Assembly (NCBI GenBank): GCA_016025055.1
Contig: CP065590.1
Location: forward strand, 3,348,001 to 3,412,000
DNA length: 64,000 nucleotides
Origin: Chryseobacterium indologenes
Lineage (GTDB): Bacteria > Bacteroidota > Bacteroidia > Flavobacteriales > Weeksellaceae
Direction of reading: 5' to 3'
This document shows, in pieces, positions 37,219 to 46,257 of the stretch. Position 1 is the stretch's first letter, and the number at the start of each line of letters is the position of its first letter. The notes under the pieces were generated by a model. That model did not search any database and was not told the DNA's origin. It saw only the letters and a program-made list of their open reading frames with translations. Both the position numbers and the translations under genes were made by a program.

Positions 37219-37293
37219 ATGACATCAGATTTCAGACACCGGACATCAGACTTCAGGTCTGTCATCTGATATCTGTCATCTAACATCTGAATA
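37219..37293. repeat. Intergenic ATCAGA/TCTGAT repeat element with long dyad
   Basis: gacatcag...cagacttcag on the left and gtctgtcatctgatatctg on the right form an imperfect hairpin that fills the whole purM-purN gap. Confidence 0.65.
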
Positions 37294-37857
37294 ATGAAGA
37301 ACATCGTTGTACTCGTATCCGGGTCAGGAACCAATCTGCAGAGAATCATTGATACCATTGAAGCAGGAGAAATCCAAAATGCAAAAGTAAGTCTGGTGGT
37401 TGCTGACAGAGAATGTTTCGGATTGGAAAGAGCCAGAAATCATAATATAGAAAACATACTGATTCCAAGAGGAAAGAATTTCAGCAGCGAATTGGCTAAA
37501 GTAATCCCGCAAGATACAGATCTGATTGTATTGGCAGGATTCCTATCCATTTTAAAATCTGAATTCTGTGAAAACTGGAACGGTAAAATAATCAATATTC
37601 ATCCGGCATTGCTCCCGAAATTCGGTGGAAAAGGAATGTGGGGAATGAACGTTCACAACGCGGTTATCGAAGCCAAAGAAACAGAAAGCGGGGCAACGGT
37701 ACATTTTGTGACTTCGGGTATTGATGAAGGAGAAGCTATTCTTCAGAAATCTTTTGAAGTAACAGCAGATGATACTCCTGAAACATTAGCTCAGAAAGTT
37801 CACCGGATTGAATATGAAATATTTCCGGTAGCGATCAATAAGGTCCTGGGAAACTGA
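37294..37857 (+). CDS. purN: Phosphoribosylglycinamide formyltransferase (GART)
   Basis: 187 residues; transfers the formyl group from 10-formyl-THF to GAR. Motifs: N-terminal VLVSGSGTNLQRIID, LAGFLSILKSEF, then NIHPALLPKFGGKGMWGMNVHNAVIEAKETESGATVHFV with catalytic Asn/His (NIHPALLP) and Asp in SGIDEGEAILQ. Typical length. It is separated from purM by a repeat element of 75 bases and from purH by a 161-base gap, probably all in one operon. No promoter of its own was seen. Confidence 0.97.
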   Translation: MKNIVVLVSGSGTNLQRIIDTIEAGEIQNAKVSLVVADRECFGLERARNHNIENILIPRGKNFSSELAKVIPQDTDLIVLAGFLSILKSEFCENWNGKIINIHPALLPKFGGKGMWGMNVHNAVIEAKETESGATVHFVTSGIDEGEAILQKSFEVTADDTPETLAQKVHRIEYEIFPVAINKVLGN

Positions 37858-37886
37858 TATTGTAGCAGTTTACCCATAATTGTAAT

Positions 37887-37917
37887 TGTCATTCTGAGCA
37901 TCGCGAAGAATCTCATG
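37887..37917. repeat. Interspersed repeat word (TGTCATTCTGAGC type)
   Basis: tgtcattctgagcatcgcg followed by aagaatctcatgg, with attct/agaat arms. Resembles short words scattered in Bacteroidota intergenic regions. Between purN and purH. Confidence 0.5.
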
Positions 37918-38018
37918 GTTACATTAAATAAAAAAATCTAAGTAAAATAAAAAGTAATCCGGAAGTGAAAGACCCGGATACAGTTTGAAATAACTGTGAA
38001 AAGTAAAAATTGAAAGTA

Positions 38019-39536
38019 ATGAGTAAAAAGAGAGTTTTAATCAGTGTTTCTGACAAAAGCGGATTAACAGAATTCGCGCAGTTTTTGGAAGCTCAGAATT
38101 ATGAGTTGATCTCCACAGGAGGAACGTTCAAACATTTGAAAGACGCTGGTTTAAATCCCATTCAGATTGATGAGGTAACCAATTTTCCCGAAATGCTTGA
38201 CGGAAGAGTGAAAACACTTCACCCGAAAGTTCACGGAGGTCTTTTGGCGGTTCGTAACAACGAAGAGCATATGAAGACTGTTCAGGAGCACGGAATTGGT
38301 TTGATCGACATGGTTATCGTAAACCTTTATCCTTTCTTTGAAAATGTAAACAAAGACATTTCTTTACACGAGAAAGTAGAGTTTATCGATATCGGAGGTC
38401 CTTCTATGCTTCGTTCTGCAGCGAAAAACTTTGATTCTGTAACAGTAATTACTGATGTTGAAGACTATGCAACTGTGAAAATCGAAATGGAGCAAAATGG
38501 AGATACCTACATTGAAACTCGTAAAAGGCTTGCAGGAAAAGTATTCAATCTTACTTCTGCTTACGATGCAGCGATCTCAAGAATGCTTTTAGATGAAGAA
38601 TATCCTACTTATCTGAATGCATCTTACAAGAAAGTATCTGATCTGAGATATGGAGAAAACCCTCACCAGACAGCTGCTTACTACGTTTCTACTTTCGAAA
38701 ACGGAGCGATGAAAGACTTCGAACAATTGGGAGGTAGAGAACTTTCTTTCAACAACCTTCGAGATATGGACCTTTGCTGGAAAGTGGTAACGGAATTCAA
38801 AGAAGAAATGGCTTGTTGTGCCGTAAAACACTCTACACCTTGCGGAGTTGCCATTGGAACCTCAGCACTGGAAACCTATCAGAAAACTTTCGAATGTGAT
38901 CCCGTTTCCATCTTTGGCGGAATTGTTGCTATGAACTATAGGATCGATGCTGCAACAGCTGAAGAATTAAACAAAACATTCCTGGAGATCGTAATGGCTC
39001 CGGACTTTGATGAAGAAGCTCTTGAAATTTTAAGAAAAAAGAAAAACCTTAGAATCATTAAAATTGTAAACCCTGTTTCCGACAAGAAAACATGGGTGAA
39101 AGTTGATGGTGGTATCTTGGTTCAGGATAATGATTTGCATTTCTCTGATGATATTAAAGTAGTAACGGAAACTCAGCCTACAGAAGAGCAGAAGAAAGCC
39201 TTACTTTTCTCTCAGAGAGTAGTAAAATATGTGAAATCAAATGCTATTGTAGTTTCCAACGGGATCCAGGCTTTTGGAATCGGTGGAGGACAGGTAAACA
39301 GAATCTGGGCTACTCAGCAGGCTATCGAAAGAGCAAAAGAAAAATTCACAGGAGATTTAGTATTAGCTTCTGACGCATTTTTCCCTTTCCGTGATGTAGT
39401 AGATTTCTGCGCTCAGGAAGGTATCAAAGCCATTATCCAACCTGGTGGAAGTGTAAAAGATCAGGACAGCATAGAAGCTGCCAACGAACACGGTATTCCG
39501 ATGATGTTTACCGGTGTCAGACACTTTTTCCACTAA
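38019..39536 (+). CDS. purH: Bifunctional AICAR transformylase/IMP cyclohydrolase
   Basis: 505 residues, starting at ATG 38019 (an in-frame TTG at 38010 is less likely). The N-terminal IMP cyclohydrolase domain (about 1-190) begins [14 protein letters not shown] and has STGGTFKHL and [16 protein letters not shown]. The C-terminal AICAR transformylase domain (about 200-505) has [27 protein letters not shown], the KH catalytic pair, and ends [32 protein letters not shown]...TGVRHFFH. It performs the last two steps to IMP. Neighbours purN and purD support assignment. Confidence 0.97.
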   Translation: MSKKRVLISVSDKSGLTEFAQFLEAQNYELISTGGTFKHLKDAGLNPIQIDEVTNFPEMLDGRVKTLHPKVHGGLLAVRNNEEHMKTVQEHGIGLIDMVIVNLYPFFENVNKDISLHEKVEFIDIGGPSMLRSAAKNFDSVTVITDVEDYATVKIEMEQNGDTYIETRKRLAGKVFNLTSAYDAAISRMLLDEEYPTYLNASYKKVSDLRYGENPHQTAAYYVSTFENGAMKDFEQLGGRELSFNNLRDMDLCWKVVTEFKEEMACCAVKHSTPCGVAIGTSALETYQKTFECDPVSIFGGIVAMNYRIDAATAEELNKTFLEIVMAPDFDEEALEILRKKKNLRIIKIVNPVSDKKTWVKVDGGILVQDNDLHFSDDIKVVTETQPTEEQKKALLFSQRVVKYVKSNAIVVSNGIQAFGIGGGQVNRIWATQQAIERAKEKFTGDLVLASDAFFPFRDVVDFCAQEGIKAIIQPGGSVKDQDSIEAANEHGIPMMFTGVRHFFH

Positions 39537-39589
39537 TTAAAATAGAATTAAAAAATAATTGGGGATTGTATTTATAGCATTCAAAATTA

Positions 39590-39597
39590 TATATTTG
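39590..39597 (+). promoter_or_regulatory. -7 box TATATTTG before purD
   Basis: TATATTTG with TTG 21 bases upstream (39566-39568) and ATG at 39625. Suggests that purD and guaA can be transcribed separately from purMNH. Confidence 0.55.
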
Positions 39598-39624
39598 TAA
39601 ATTAGACTAGATAATAAATAAAGT

Positions 39625-40863
39625 ATGAGAATATTAATCATAGGTGAAGGCGGTAGAGAATCGGCTTTGGCGACAAAACTTCAGAATGACTCAAGGATTT
39701 CTAAAATGTTTTTTGCTAATGGGAATGCTACCACCGATGTAATAGGAAAAAATGTTCATTTATCAGAAATCAAAGAATTGAGAGATTTCGCTATTAAAGA
39801 AAAGATCGACCTTACCATTGTAGGTCCTGAAGCTCCTTTGGTGGCAGGTATAAAGGATGAATTCAAAAAGCACGATCTTAAAGTTTTTGGCCCTAATCAG
39901 AAAGTAGCAAGCTTGGAAGGAAGTAAAGCTTTCTCCAAGAAATTCATGCAGACCTATGATATCAAAACAGCTAAAGCAGTAGTATTTGATTCATACAACG
40001 AAGCCAAAGAATATGTACAGACACAGCAGTATCCTCTAGTGATCAAGGCAAGTGGTTTAGCAGGTGGAAAAGGAGTTGTTATTTGTGACAACCTTGAAGA
40101 GGCTGAAGCTACTATCCACGATTTCATGATCAGAAGAATCTATGGTGATGCAGGTATCCGTTTAGTTATCGAAGAATATTTACAAGGTTTTGAAGCTTCT
40201 ATCATTGCGTTTTCAAACGGTGATAAACTTTTCCCTTGTATTGCTGCCAAAGATTATAAAAAAGCCGGAAATGGTGATACAGGACCTAATACAGGAGGTA
40301 TGGGTTCAGTAGCCCCAAGCCCGGAATTCACCCAGGAGCACTATGCAGATTTCGAGAAAAATATCCTTGAACCAACATTGAAAGGCCTTAAAGCTGAAGG
40401 ATTTGGATTTAAAGGAATAATTTTCTTCGGACTGATGGTGACTAAAAACGGTGCTTACCTTCTTGAATACAATATGAGATTCGGAGATCCTGAAACTCAG
40501 GTATTGATGGCCCTTATGGAAAACAACCTGTTGGATGTAATTCAGGACTGTATGGAAGGAAAAGATATCGAGCTTAAGTTTAAAGACGAAAAAGCGGTGT
40601 GTCTGGTAATGTGTTCAGGAGGATATCCTAGAAACTTTGAAACAGGCTACGAAATTGTAGGCGAAGATAAATTAAAGCATAGTAAACTATTATATGCAGG
40701 CGCTGTCAGAAAAGGAGATAAAGTAGTTTCCAACGGTGGTAGAGTACTGAATATTGTAGCTACGGGTGCTACCTACGAAGATGCCCGCAAGAACGCTTAC
40801 GAAGATGCAGGACATGTACATTTCGATTACGGCTTCTACAGAGAAGACATCGGAAAGTTTTAA
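39625..40863 (+). CDS. purD: Phosphoribosylamine--glycine ligase (GAR synthetase)
   Basis: 412 residues; ATP-grasp enzyme joining glycine to phosphoribosylamine. Motifs: N-terminal ILIIGEGGRESALATKL, IVGPEAPLVAGI, ATP-grasp VIKASGLAGGKGVV (about 145), FEASIIAFSNGDKLFPC, GDTGPNTGGMGSVAPSP and EYNMRFGDPETQVLM near residue 290. The C-terminal domain ends HFDYGFYREDIGKF. Slightly shorter than the E. coli enzyme, as in other flavobacteria. Own promoter likely. Confidence 0.97.
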   Translation: MRILIIGEGGRESALATKLQNDSRISKMFFANGNATTDVIGKNVHLSEIKELRDFAIKEKIDLTIVGPEAPLVAGIKDEFKKHDLKVFGPNQKVASLEGSKAFSKKFMQTYDIKTAKAVVFDSYNEAKEYVQTQQYPLVIKASGLAGGKGVVICDNLEEAEATIHDFMIRRIYGDAGIRLVIEEYLQGFEASIIAFSNGDKLFPCIAAKDYKKAGNGDTGPNTGGMGSVAPSPEFTQEHYADFEKNILEPTLKGLKAEGFGFKGIIFFGLMVTKNGAYLLEYNMRFGDPETQVLMALMENNLLDVIQDCMEGKDIELKFKDEKAVCLVMCSGGYPRNFETGYEIVGEDKLKHSKLLYAGAVRKGDKVVSNGGRVLNIVATGATYEDARKNAYEDAGHVHFDYGFYREDIGKF

Positions 40864-40924
40864 TAAAATCACGAAAAAAGATTTGGAGCCATTCCAAGTC
40901 TTTTTTTGTAAAACAGTTAATATT

Positions 40925-40990
40925 AGAAATAAGATTTAAGATTCCAGACTTCAGACCAAAAATCTGATATCTGATGTCTTACATCTGATA
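40925..40990. repeat. Intergenic ATCAGA/TCTGAT repeat element
   Basis: agatttaagattccagacttcagacc then atctgatatctgatgtcttacatctgat before guaA: the same element as before purM and purN, again with imperfect inverted arms. Confidence 0.6.
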
Positions 40991-41016
40991 ACTTTCAAAC
41001 AAATCAATTATCAAAA

Positions 41017-42546
41017 ATGAACAACGGTATTATTATTTTAGATTTCGGATCCCAGTACAACCAGCTTATCGGAAGAAGAATCCGTGAGATGGGGGTATAC
41101 TCTGAAATCTTACCTTACAATACACCTTTACAAGATATTTTAGCAAAACAACCAAAAGGAATCATCCTTTCCGGAGGACCAAGCTCTGTAAATGCAGAAA
41201 ACGCTCACCTGGTTGAAAAAGAATTATACGAGCAGGGAGTTCCCGTATTGGGAATTTGCTACGGAATGCAAATGACGGCGCACCTTTTAGGAGGAAAAGT
41301 AAATAAAGGTGAAAAAGGAGAATACGGTAAAGCAAATCTTGAAATCGTTAAAGAAAGTTCTTTATTGAAGGGCGTAACTCAGAACTCCGTTGTTTGGATG
41401 AGCCACTTTGACGAAGTAGGAGAATTGCCGGCAGGTTTTGAATTAAATGCAAAATCAGGAGTAATTGCTTCTATTGCTAATGAAGACAAAAAAATATTCT
41501 GCGTTCAGTTCCACCCTGAAGTTTCTCACACGGAAGAAGGAGGAAAAATGCTTGAGAATTTCGTGTTTGGAATCTGTAATTCAGAAAAAAACTGGAAGCT
41601 GACCAACTATATTGAAAAAACAGTTGAAGAAATCCGTGAGAAAGTAGGAGACAACAAAGTAATCCTAGGTCTTTCAGGAGGGGTTGACTCATCTGTAGCG
41701 GCAGTTCTGATCCATAAAGCTATCGGTGATCAACTGACTTGTATCTTCGTAGATACCGGATTATTGAGAAAGGATGAAGGTAAAAAAGTGATGGATCAGT
41801 ATGGAGAGCATTTCCATATGAACATTAAAATGGTGGATGCTAAAGAGAGATTCCTTTCAAAATTAGCAGGAGTAGACGATCCTGAAGCAAAGAGAAAAAT
41901 CATAGGAAACGAATTTATCCACGTATTTGATGAAGAATCTCACAAAATTGAAGGCGCTAAATTCTTAGCTCAAGGTACCATCTACCCAGACGTTATCGAG
42001 AGCCAGTCGGTGAACGGACCATCTGCGGTCATCAAGTCTCACCACAATGTAGGAGGACTTCCTGAAGATATGGAATTCGAATTATTAGAGCCACTAAGAG
42101 AGCTTTTCAAAGACGAAGTAAGAAGAGTAGGAGAAGAATTGGGAATTCCTCACCATTTGGTATACAGACACCCTTTCCCTGGACCTGGATTAGGAATCAG
42201 AGTATTGGGAGCGGTAGATGCTGAGAAAGTAAGAATCCTCCAGGAAGCTGATGATATCTTCATTGAAGAGTTATATAAAAACGACCTTTACGAAAAAGTA
42301 TCTCAGGCATTCGTAGTATTACTTCCTGTAAAATCTGTAGGAGTAATGGGCGACGAAAGAACATATGAATACACTGCTGTAGTGCGTTCTGCCAACACGA
42401 TCGACTTTATGACAGCGACATGGAGCAGACTTCCTTACGAGTTCCTGGATACGGTGTCAAGCAGGATCATCAACGAGGTAAGAGGAATCAACAGAGTAGC
42501 TTACGATATTTCAAGCAAACCACCTGCAACAATTGAGTGGGAATAA
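41017..42546 (+). CDS. guaA: GMP synthase (glutamine-hydrolysing)
   Basis: 509 residues. The N-terminal class I glutaminase domain (about 1-190) has the nucleophile Cys in VLGICYGMQ and the His/Glu of [12 protein letters not shown]. The ATP-pyrophosphatase domain has the PP-loop [19 protein letters not shown] (about 215-230). The C-terminal dimerisation domain has [15 protein letters not shown] and ends [10 protein letters not shown]. It converts XMP to GMP, the last step of guanine nucleotide synthesis, and closes the purine cluster. A repeat element fills the gap before it, and a terminator follows. Confidence 0.97.
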   Translation: MNNGIIILDFGSQYNQLIGRRIREMGVYSEILPYNTPLQDILAKQPKGIILSGGPSSVNAENAHLVEKELYEQGVPVLGICYGMQMTAHLLGGKVNKGEKGEYGKANLEIVKESSLLKGVTQNSVVWMSHFDEVGELPAGFELNAKSGVIASIANEDKKIFCVQFHPEVSHTEEGGKMLENFVFGICNSEKNWKLTNYIEKTVEEIREKVGDNKVILGLSGGVDSSVAAVLIHKAIGDQLTCIFVDTGLLRKDEGKKVMDQYGEHFHMNIKMVDAKERFLSKLAGVDDPEAKRKIIGNEFIHVFDEESHKIEGAKFLAQGTIYPDVIESQSVNGPSAVIKSHHNVGGLPEDMEFELLEPLRELFKDEVRRVGEELGIPHHLVYRHPFPGPGLGIRVLGAVDAEKVRILQEADDIFIEELYKNDLYEKVSQAFVVLLPVKSVGVMGDERTYEYTAVVRSANTIDFMTATWSRLPYEFLDTVSSRIINEVRGINRVAYDISSKPPATIEWE

Positions 42547-42562
42547 TTTTTGACTTGTATAT

Positions 42563-42598
42563 AAAAAATCCTGCCCGTTTGGGTAGGATTTTTTTTAT
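42563..42598 (+). terminator. Terminator of the purine cluster
   Basis: 14-bp stem aaaaaatcctgccc (42563-42576) with gggtaggatttttt (42581-42594), one G-U pair, GTTT loop, then T run. Confidence 0.9.
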
Positions 42599-42635
42599 TC
42601 AATATTTAAATATTTTTTGTAAAGGGATTACCTTA

Positions 42636-43058
42636 TCATTCAATAGGGAGATTATGTTGCTTTAAAAATGAGAGTTTATCCCAATACCCTCTTTGGAATA
42701 TGATTTTATCGTTTTTTACATGAAAAAATCCACATCCACGTAGTCCCAAAGGGTCTTTCCATTCCATTATAGTCCACTCTCCATCTTCAAAAATATTTTC
42801 TACGATGCAAACCATTTTGGCTGTTGCAAATTCATTTGCAAACATTTCATAAATAGCGGTCTTACCTTCTACTGGCTTATTTGAAACTTGGTGGTTTACC
42901 GCATCTTCTGCATATAGTTCTGCAATACGAGCCGCATCAGCTGCATTAAAGCTGTCTATCCATTTTTTCAAAACTTCTTTAGGTGTCATATCATTCTTGA
43001 TTATTTGTCTGGTACTTACTTCTGAAATATCTTTTGCATGTTGTATATCTGATTTCAA
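42636..43058 (-). CDS. NTF2-fold (SnoaL-like) protein
   Basis: Open frame of 140 residues; the ATG at residue 24 (MTPKEVLKKWIDSFNAAD, plus-strand 42989) is the more likely start because it fits the family's beginning. Single SnoaL-like domain: SFNAADAARIAELYAEDAVNHQV (the N-A-A-D...Y-A-E-D pattern), GKTAIYEMFANEF, EWKDPLGLRGCGFFHVKNDKIIFQRGYWDKLSF. No signal peptide with either start. Isomerase-like or binding proteins of unknown substrate. Convergent with guaA; no promoter seen. Confidence 0.85.
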   Translation of the reverse strand: MKSDIQHAKDISEVSTRQIIKNDMTPKEVLKKWIDSFNAADAARIAELYAEDAVNHQVSNKPVEGKTAIYEMFANEFATAKMVCIVENIFEDGEWTIMEWKDPLGLRGCGFFHVKNDKIIFQRGYWDKLSFLKQHNLPIE

Positions 43059-43773
43059 AGAGAATAAATTATTAATTTAATCGTAAAGTTATTCGAAAAA
43101 TATTGTTTGAAATCTATAATGATGGTTTTTTTTTATTTATTAATCAATAGGTTAGAGTAAAAAATCTTAAAATAAAAGCAGGTATACTGCTTATCAATTT
43201 TCAGGAAGTATTTCCTATTAAAACTATTTCAATGAAGAAATGATAAGTAAAATATTTAAAGCAATTAATAAGCAATATACCAGTTTGAAGACTAAATGCT
43301 TATGGAAAACAAGATAATTTACTAACATTGTAATCATTAAGTAAAAGTAAATGAAACTTTTGCTTCCCGCGGATTTATTTCAGATGCTGAAAACAAGTTT
43401 AAATTATGTGAAATATTGGCTGATGAATCTTCGTAAAAGATCCTTAAAATAAAAATAATGGTGGCGCTTATGAGTAAAGTTACTGCGTATGGTTTCATCC
43501 AGCTAATAAAAATTTAATAATAATCATTACTGTCCGATAAAAAGTATAAATACATTGAAAATATCAATATTTACAGCATGAATTAACAGGTCGCTCCTCC
43601 GGAGCTATAATTTTAAAACAAATATATCCTATTAATAGTTAGCTCCCATTGGAGCTGGATTTGATCCCGTCGGGATCTGCTGTTAGTAGAAAAAAAAGAA
43701 GTTCCTATAAAAATAAAGCTCCTGAGGAGCGGCCTGTTAATTATGCTTTAATCTAATCGGACAAGAATGATTT
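43059..43773. other. Gene-poor intergenic region with a palindromic element
   Basis: 715 bases with no ORF above 25 codons that I would support. The 3' half carries the composite palindromic repeat at 43576-43746. The left part is plain AT-rich DNA. It may contain the regulatory region of 42636-43058 and decayed remains of a gene. Confidence 0.6.
43576..43746. repeat. Composite palindromic repeat with four GC-rich hairpins
   Basis: Outer inverted arms gcatgaattaacagg (43576-43590) and cctgttaattatgc (43733-43746) match at 14 of 15 positions. Inside are four short hairpins: gctcc-tcc-ggagc (43593-43605), agctcc-catt-ggagct (43641-43656), gatccc-gtc-gggatc (43663-43677) and gctcc-tga-ggagc (43718-43730). 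The structure is mirror-symmetric at the ends and resembles mobile REP/MITE-like elements of Bacteroidota. Confidence 0.85.
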
Positions 43774-44046
43774 TTAATTTACATTGTAAAAATAAAAATC
43801 TTCAGCATAAAAAGCATTCAAATTTTCCATAAAGTCAAAATAAACATTGTAAATATCAGGATTTACAGATAGATATGGATTAGATAGTGTATGGACACTA
43901 ATGTATTCTATATCGTGAAACGTATGAAGAACATTTTTTACTTGTAAAGCAAATTGGCTTTCGATAAAAATCAGAGGATAGTTTAAACAGATATATCCGA
44001 TAGTTTTATTTTCAAGGCGTAGAATAGTAATTTTTTCTGTATCCAT
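43774..44046 (-). CDS. Hypothetical protein, 90 residues
   Basis: No family recognised. The N-terminal MDTEKITILRLENKTIGYICLNYPLIFIE looks like two beta-strands of a small globular protein, and the middle part has many Tyr/Phe. Its ATG at 44046 immediately follows the TAA of an overlapping upstream frame (44047), so the two could form a pair. Codon usage seems ordinary for the window. No promoter seen. Confidence 0.4.
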   Translation of the reverse strand: MDTEKITILRLENKTIGYICLNYPLIFIESQFALQVKNVLHTFHDIEYISVHTLSNPYLSVNPDIYNVYFDFMENLNAFYAEDFYFYNVN

Positions 44047-44349
44047 TTATATATCAGCATTATAATGGAGTGTAAGCACCTCCGTTGCAGAGCTAAAATC
44101 AGAATCTTTCCAGTAATTATTTGAATAAACTGCTGCTTGTAAAGTTTCGGTGATATCCGCTGTTAAATTTTGTATAAATAGTTTGGGAAGTACTTTGTAT
44201 AAGGATTTAAGTAAAATATTTTCCCTAAATTTAAGTAAAATTACATCAAATGCAAATAGAAACGAGACCCCTGACCGTTCAGGATTATGAAGAATTGGCA
44301 GAAACCAAGAAAAGGGCTTATCCACAAATGTCAGAATCCATTTGGTCAA
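44047..44349 (-). CDS. Hypothetical frame, start unresolved
   Basis: Open for 100 codons, but the first third is antisense to the start of the GNAT-nitrilase gene (from 44250). Only a part beginning somewhere below about 44240 can be real. The C-terminal residues (ENILLKSLYKVLPKL...LTADITETLQAAVYSNNYW) look like a helical domain. No ATG lies inside, so a TTG/GTG start would be needed. It abuts the ATG of the next gene (TAA-ATG at 44044-44049). No family recognised. Confidence 0.25.
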   Translation of the reverse strand: MTKWILTFVDKPFSWFLPILHNPERSGVSFLFAFDVILLKFRENILLKSLYKVLPKLFIQNLTADITETLQAAVYSNNYWKDSDFSSATEVLTLHYNADI

Positions 44350-45752
44350 AAAAAAGTATTGAAAAACTAACCAGAATATTTCCTGACGGGCAAATCTGTA
44401 TCACCGTAGATGGAAAGCTTGCCGCAGTAGCACTTTCTATTATTGTCAATTACGAAGAGTTCGGTGACGATCATACCTATAGTGATATTACAGGAAATTA
44501 TACCTTCAATACCCATTCTTCAACGGGAAATGTTTTGTACGGAATTGAAGTCTTTGTAGACCCCGAGTTCAGAGAATTACGTCTGGGAAGGAGATTGTAT
44601 GATGCCCGAAAAGAACTTTGTGAATTGCTTAATCTGAAATCAATCATACTGGGAGGCAGAATTCCGAATTATCATAAATACAGTCACGAACTTTCCGCCA
44701 GAAATTATATCCGAAAAGTCAGAGACAAGGAAATCTATGATCCTGTACTGTCTTTCCAGCTTTCCAATAATTTTCTGCCGATAAAAATTCTTAAAAAATA
44801 TCTTCCCGAGGATGAAGCTTCAAGAGAAAATGCCGTTTTGCTCCAATGGAACAATATTTATTACAGCAAAAATCCTAACACAATGCAGGATAGTATCATT
44901 CGTTTAGGGTTGGTACAATGGCAGATGAGGACGTTTAAAGATATTGACGCCTTTTATGAGCAGGTAGAGTTTTTTGTGAACGTAATGGGAGATTATAAAT
45001 CTGACTTTGTACTTTTTCCGGAACTCTTCAATACACCTTTGCTGGCGCCATTTAATAATCTTTCTGAAAGAGATAGTATGATAGAACTGGCCAAGCTTAC
45101 AGAGCAGATTAAAGGTAGGATTTCAGAATTGGCCATCAGCTATAATGTGAATATTATTTCCGGAAGTATGCCCGTTTTTGAAAATAATGATCTGTACAAC
45201 GTAAGTTATCTTCTCCATCGTGACGGACGAGTGGATGAATATAGAAAAATCCACATTACCCCAAATGAAAAGAGATATTATGGAATGAAAGGAGGGAATG
45301 AAATTAAAGTTTTTGATACCGACTGCGGTAAAATTGGACTGGTGATCTGCTACGACGTTGAATTCCCTGAATTACCAAGAATTCTTGCCGATCAGGGGAT
45401 GAAAATACTATTTGTACCTTATCTTACAGATACCCAGAATGCCTATATGAGAGTGCGTCACTGTGCCGCAGCGAGAGCCATCGAAAATGAATGCTATGTA
45501 GCCATTGCAGGCTGCGTCGGAAACCTTCCGAAAGTAAATAATATGGATATTCAGTTTGGCCAGGCAGCAGTCTTTACCCCGTCAGATTTTGCTTTTCCAT
45601 CCAACGCTGTAAAAGGAGAGGCTACTCCCAATACGGAAATGACATTAATCGTAGATGTAGATTTAAATTTATTAAAGGATCTTCACCATAACGGGTCTGT
45701 TCAGGTAATGAAAGATCGTCGAAAAGATTTGTACGAAACATATCTGAAATAG
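44250..45752 (+). CDS. GNAT acetyltransferase-nitrilase fusion (carbon-nitrogen hydrolase)
   Basis: 500 residues, two domains. Residues 1-190: GNAT fold with the acetyl-CoA site FVDPEFRELRLGRRLYDARKELC (R-x-x-x-L-G-x-x-L pattern). Residues about 210-500: nitrilase superfamily with the catalytic triad in order: Glu of FVLFPELFNTPLL, Lys of YRKIHITP and Cys of GLVICYDVEFPELPR. Such fusions (as in B. subtilis YhcX-like proteins) are conserved, but the joint substrate is unknown. Cytoplasmic. It is divergent from the hypothetical pair and followed by a terminator. Confidence 0.93.
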   Translation: MQIETRPLTVQDYEELAETKKRAYPQMSESIWSKKSIEKLTRIFPDGQICITVDGKLAAVALSIIVNYEEFGDDHTYSDITGNYTFNTHSSTGNVLYGIEVFVDPEFRELRLGRRLYDARKELCELLNLKSIILGGRIPNYHKYSHELSARNYIRKVRDKEIYDPVLSFQLSNNFLPIKILKKYLPEDEASRENAVLLQWNNIYYSKNPNTMQDSIIRLGLVQWQMRTFKDIDAFYEQVEFFVNVMGDYKSDFVLFPELFNTPLLAPFNNLSERDSMIELAKLTEQIKGRISELAISYNVNIISGSMPVFENNDLYNVSYLLHRDGRVDEYRKIHITPNEKRYYGMKGGNEIKVFDTDCGKIGLVICYDVEFPELPRILADQGMKILFVPYLTDTQNAYMRVRHCAAARAIENECYVAIAGCVGNLPKVNNMDIQFGQAAVFTPSDFAFPSNAVKGEATPNTEMTLIVDVDLNLLKDLHHNGSVQVMKDRRKDLYETYLK

Positions 45753-45769
45753 AAGACAAGAAATAATAT

Positions 45770-45805
45770 AAAGAGCTATCTCACCTGAGAGGGCTCTTTT
45801 TATTT
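45770..45805 (+). terminator. Terminator of the fusion gene
   Basis: Outer stem aaagagc (45770-45776) with gctcttt (45793-45799), inner tatctc/gagag, then ttttatttt. Confidence 0.75.
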
Positions 45806-46021
45806 TAGGTAAAAACGATAACCCGGGCGAGATAATAAAATGAGGTCAGCTGAAAGGACAACCTCGTGGAAAGGAGTTATGAAGTCTCTTTTTGTCTCAA
45901 AATCTTCTTTTCTTGCTGGGGGGCTCTAATTCGTAAATGCGGAAGTTTCTGTTTTTTATATCAGTGGGAAACAGGGTTGTCGGGATATCCTTCCGGATTG
46001 AGAATGGTGATTGTTTTCTTA
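45806..46021. other. Intergenic region
   Basis: About 215 bases with no supported gene. An open frame of 29 codons at 45840 is not convincing. Includes a run of six G at 45920-45927. Confidence 0.4.
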
Positions 46022-46054
46022 TAAAAAAATATCCGAAGAAATTATTCTTCGGAT
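46022..46054 (-). terminator. Terminator of the Cys-rich peptide gene
   Basis: Stem atccgaagaa (46031-46040) with ttcttcggat (46045-46054). On the minus strand it is followed by a T run complementary to 46023-46029, 39 bases after the stop at 46093. Confidence 0.85.
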
Positions 46055-46092
46055 TTATAGTAGCCTTATTAAGGCAAAATTTTATTTCAATA

Positions 46093-46257
46093 TTACATAT
46101 ACTGAGGGCATACTACTGCAGGGCATATAAGTCTTGGACATCTCGGTCTTCCGTCAGTAGGGCAGCACTCGTTAGAACAATTACCGATAATGATACCGTT
46201 TCCTGAAATTCCTTTTAATTGCTCTCTTGATAGTTTGTTGTTACGTAAATTTTTCAT
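46093..46257 (-). CDS. Small Cys-rich secreted peptide with bacteriocin-type leader
   Basis: A 54-residue gene. The leader MKNLRNNKLSREQLKGISGNG matches the form MKNLxKLSREQLKxIxGG seen in Chryseobacterium bacteriocin-like proteins (a leader of double-Gly type, here G-N-G). The core that follows has six Cys: GNC-SNECC-...-RCP-x-x-x-CP-x-x-VCP, with Pro after three of them. It is the only good reading on either strand and ends at a strong minus-strand terminator. Core-like features suggest disulfide or other maturation, but no modifying or export genes are next to it. Function unknown. Confidence 0.75.
   Translation of the reverse strand: MKNLRNNKLSREQLKGISGNGIIIGNCSNECCPTDGRPRCPRLICPAVVCPQYM

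Noticed and set aside
43576..43746. CRISPR array or tRNA cluster
   Set aside because: The repeats are inverted rather than direct, with no regular spacers and no cloverleaf.
45840..45929. 29-codon ORF beginning MRSAERTTS
   Set aside because: Short, no leader or neighbour support, and it runs into a homopolymer-rich sequence.
45937..46206. 89-aa protein on the plus strand
   Set aside because: It is antisense to the Cys-rich peptide gene and its terminator; the composition (Arg/Phe/Ser-rich) shows no fold.
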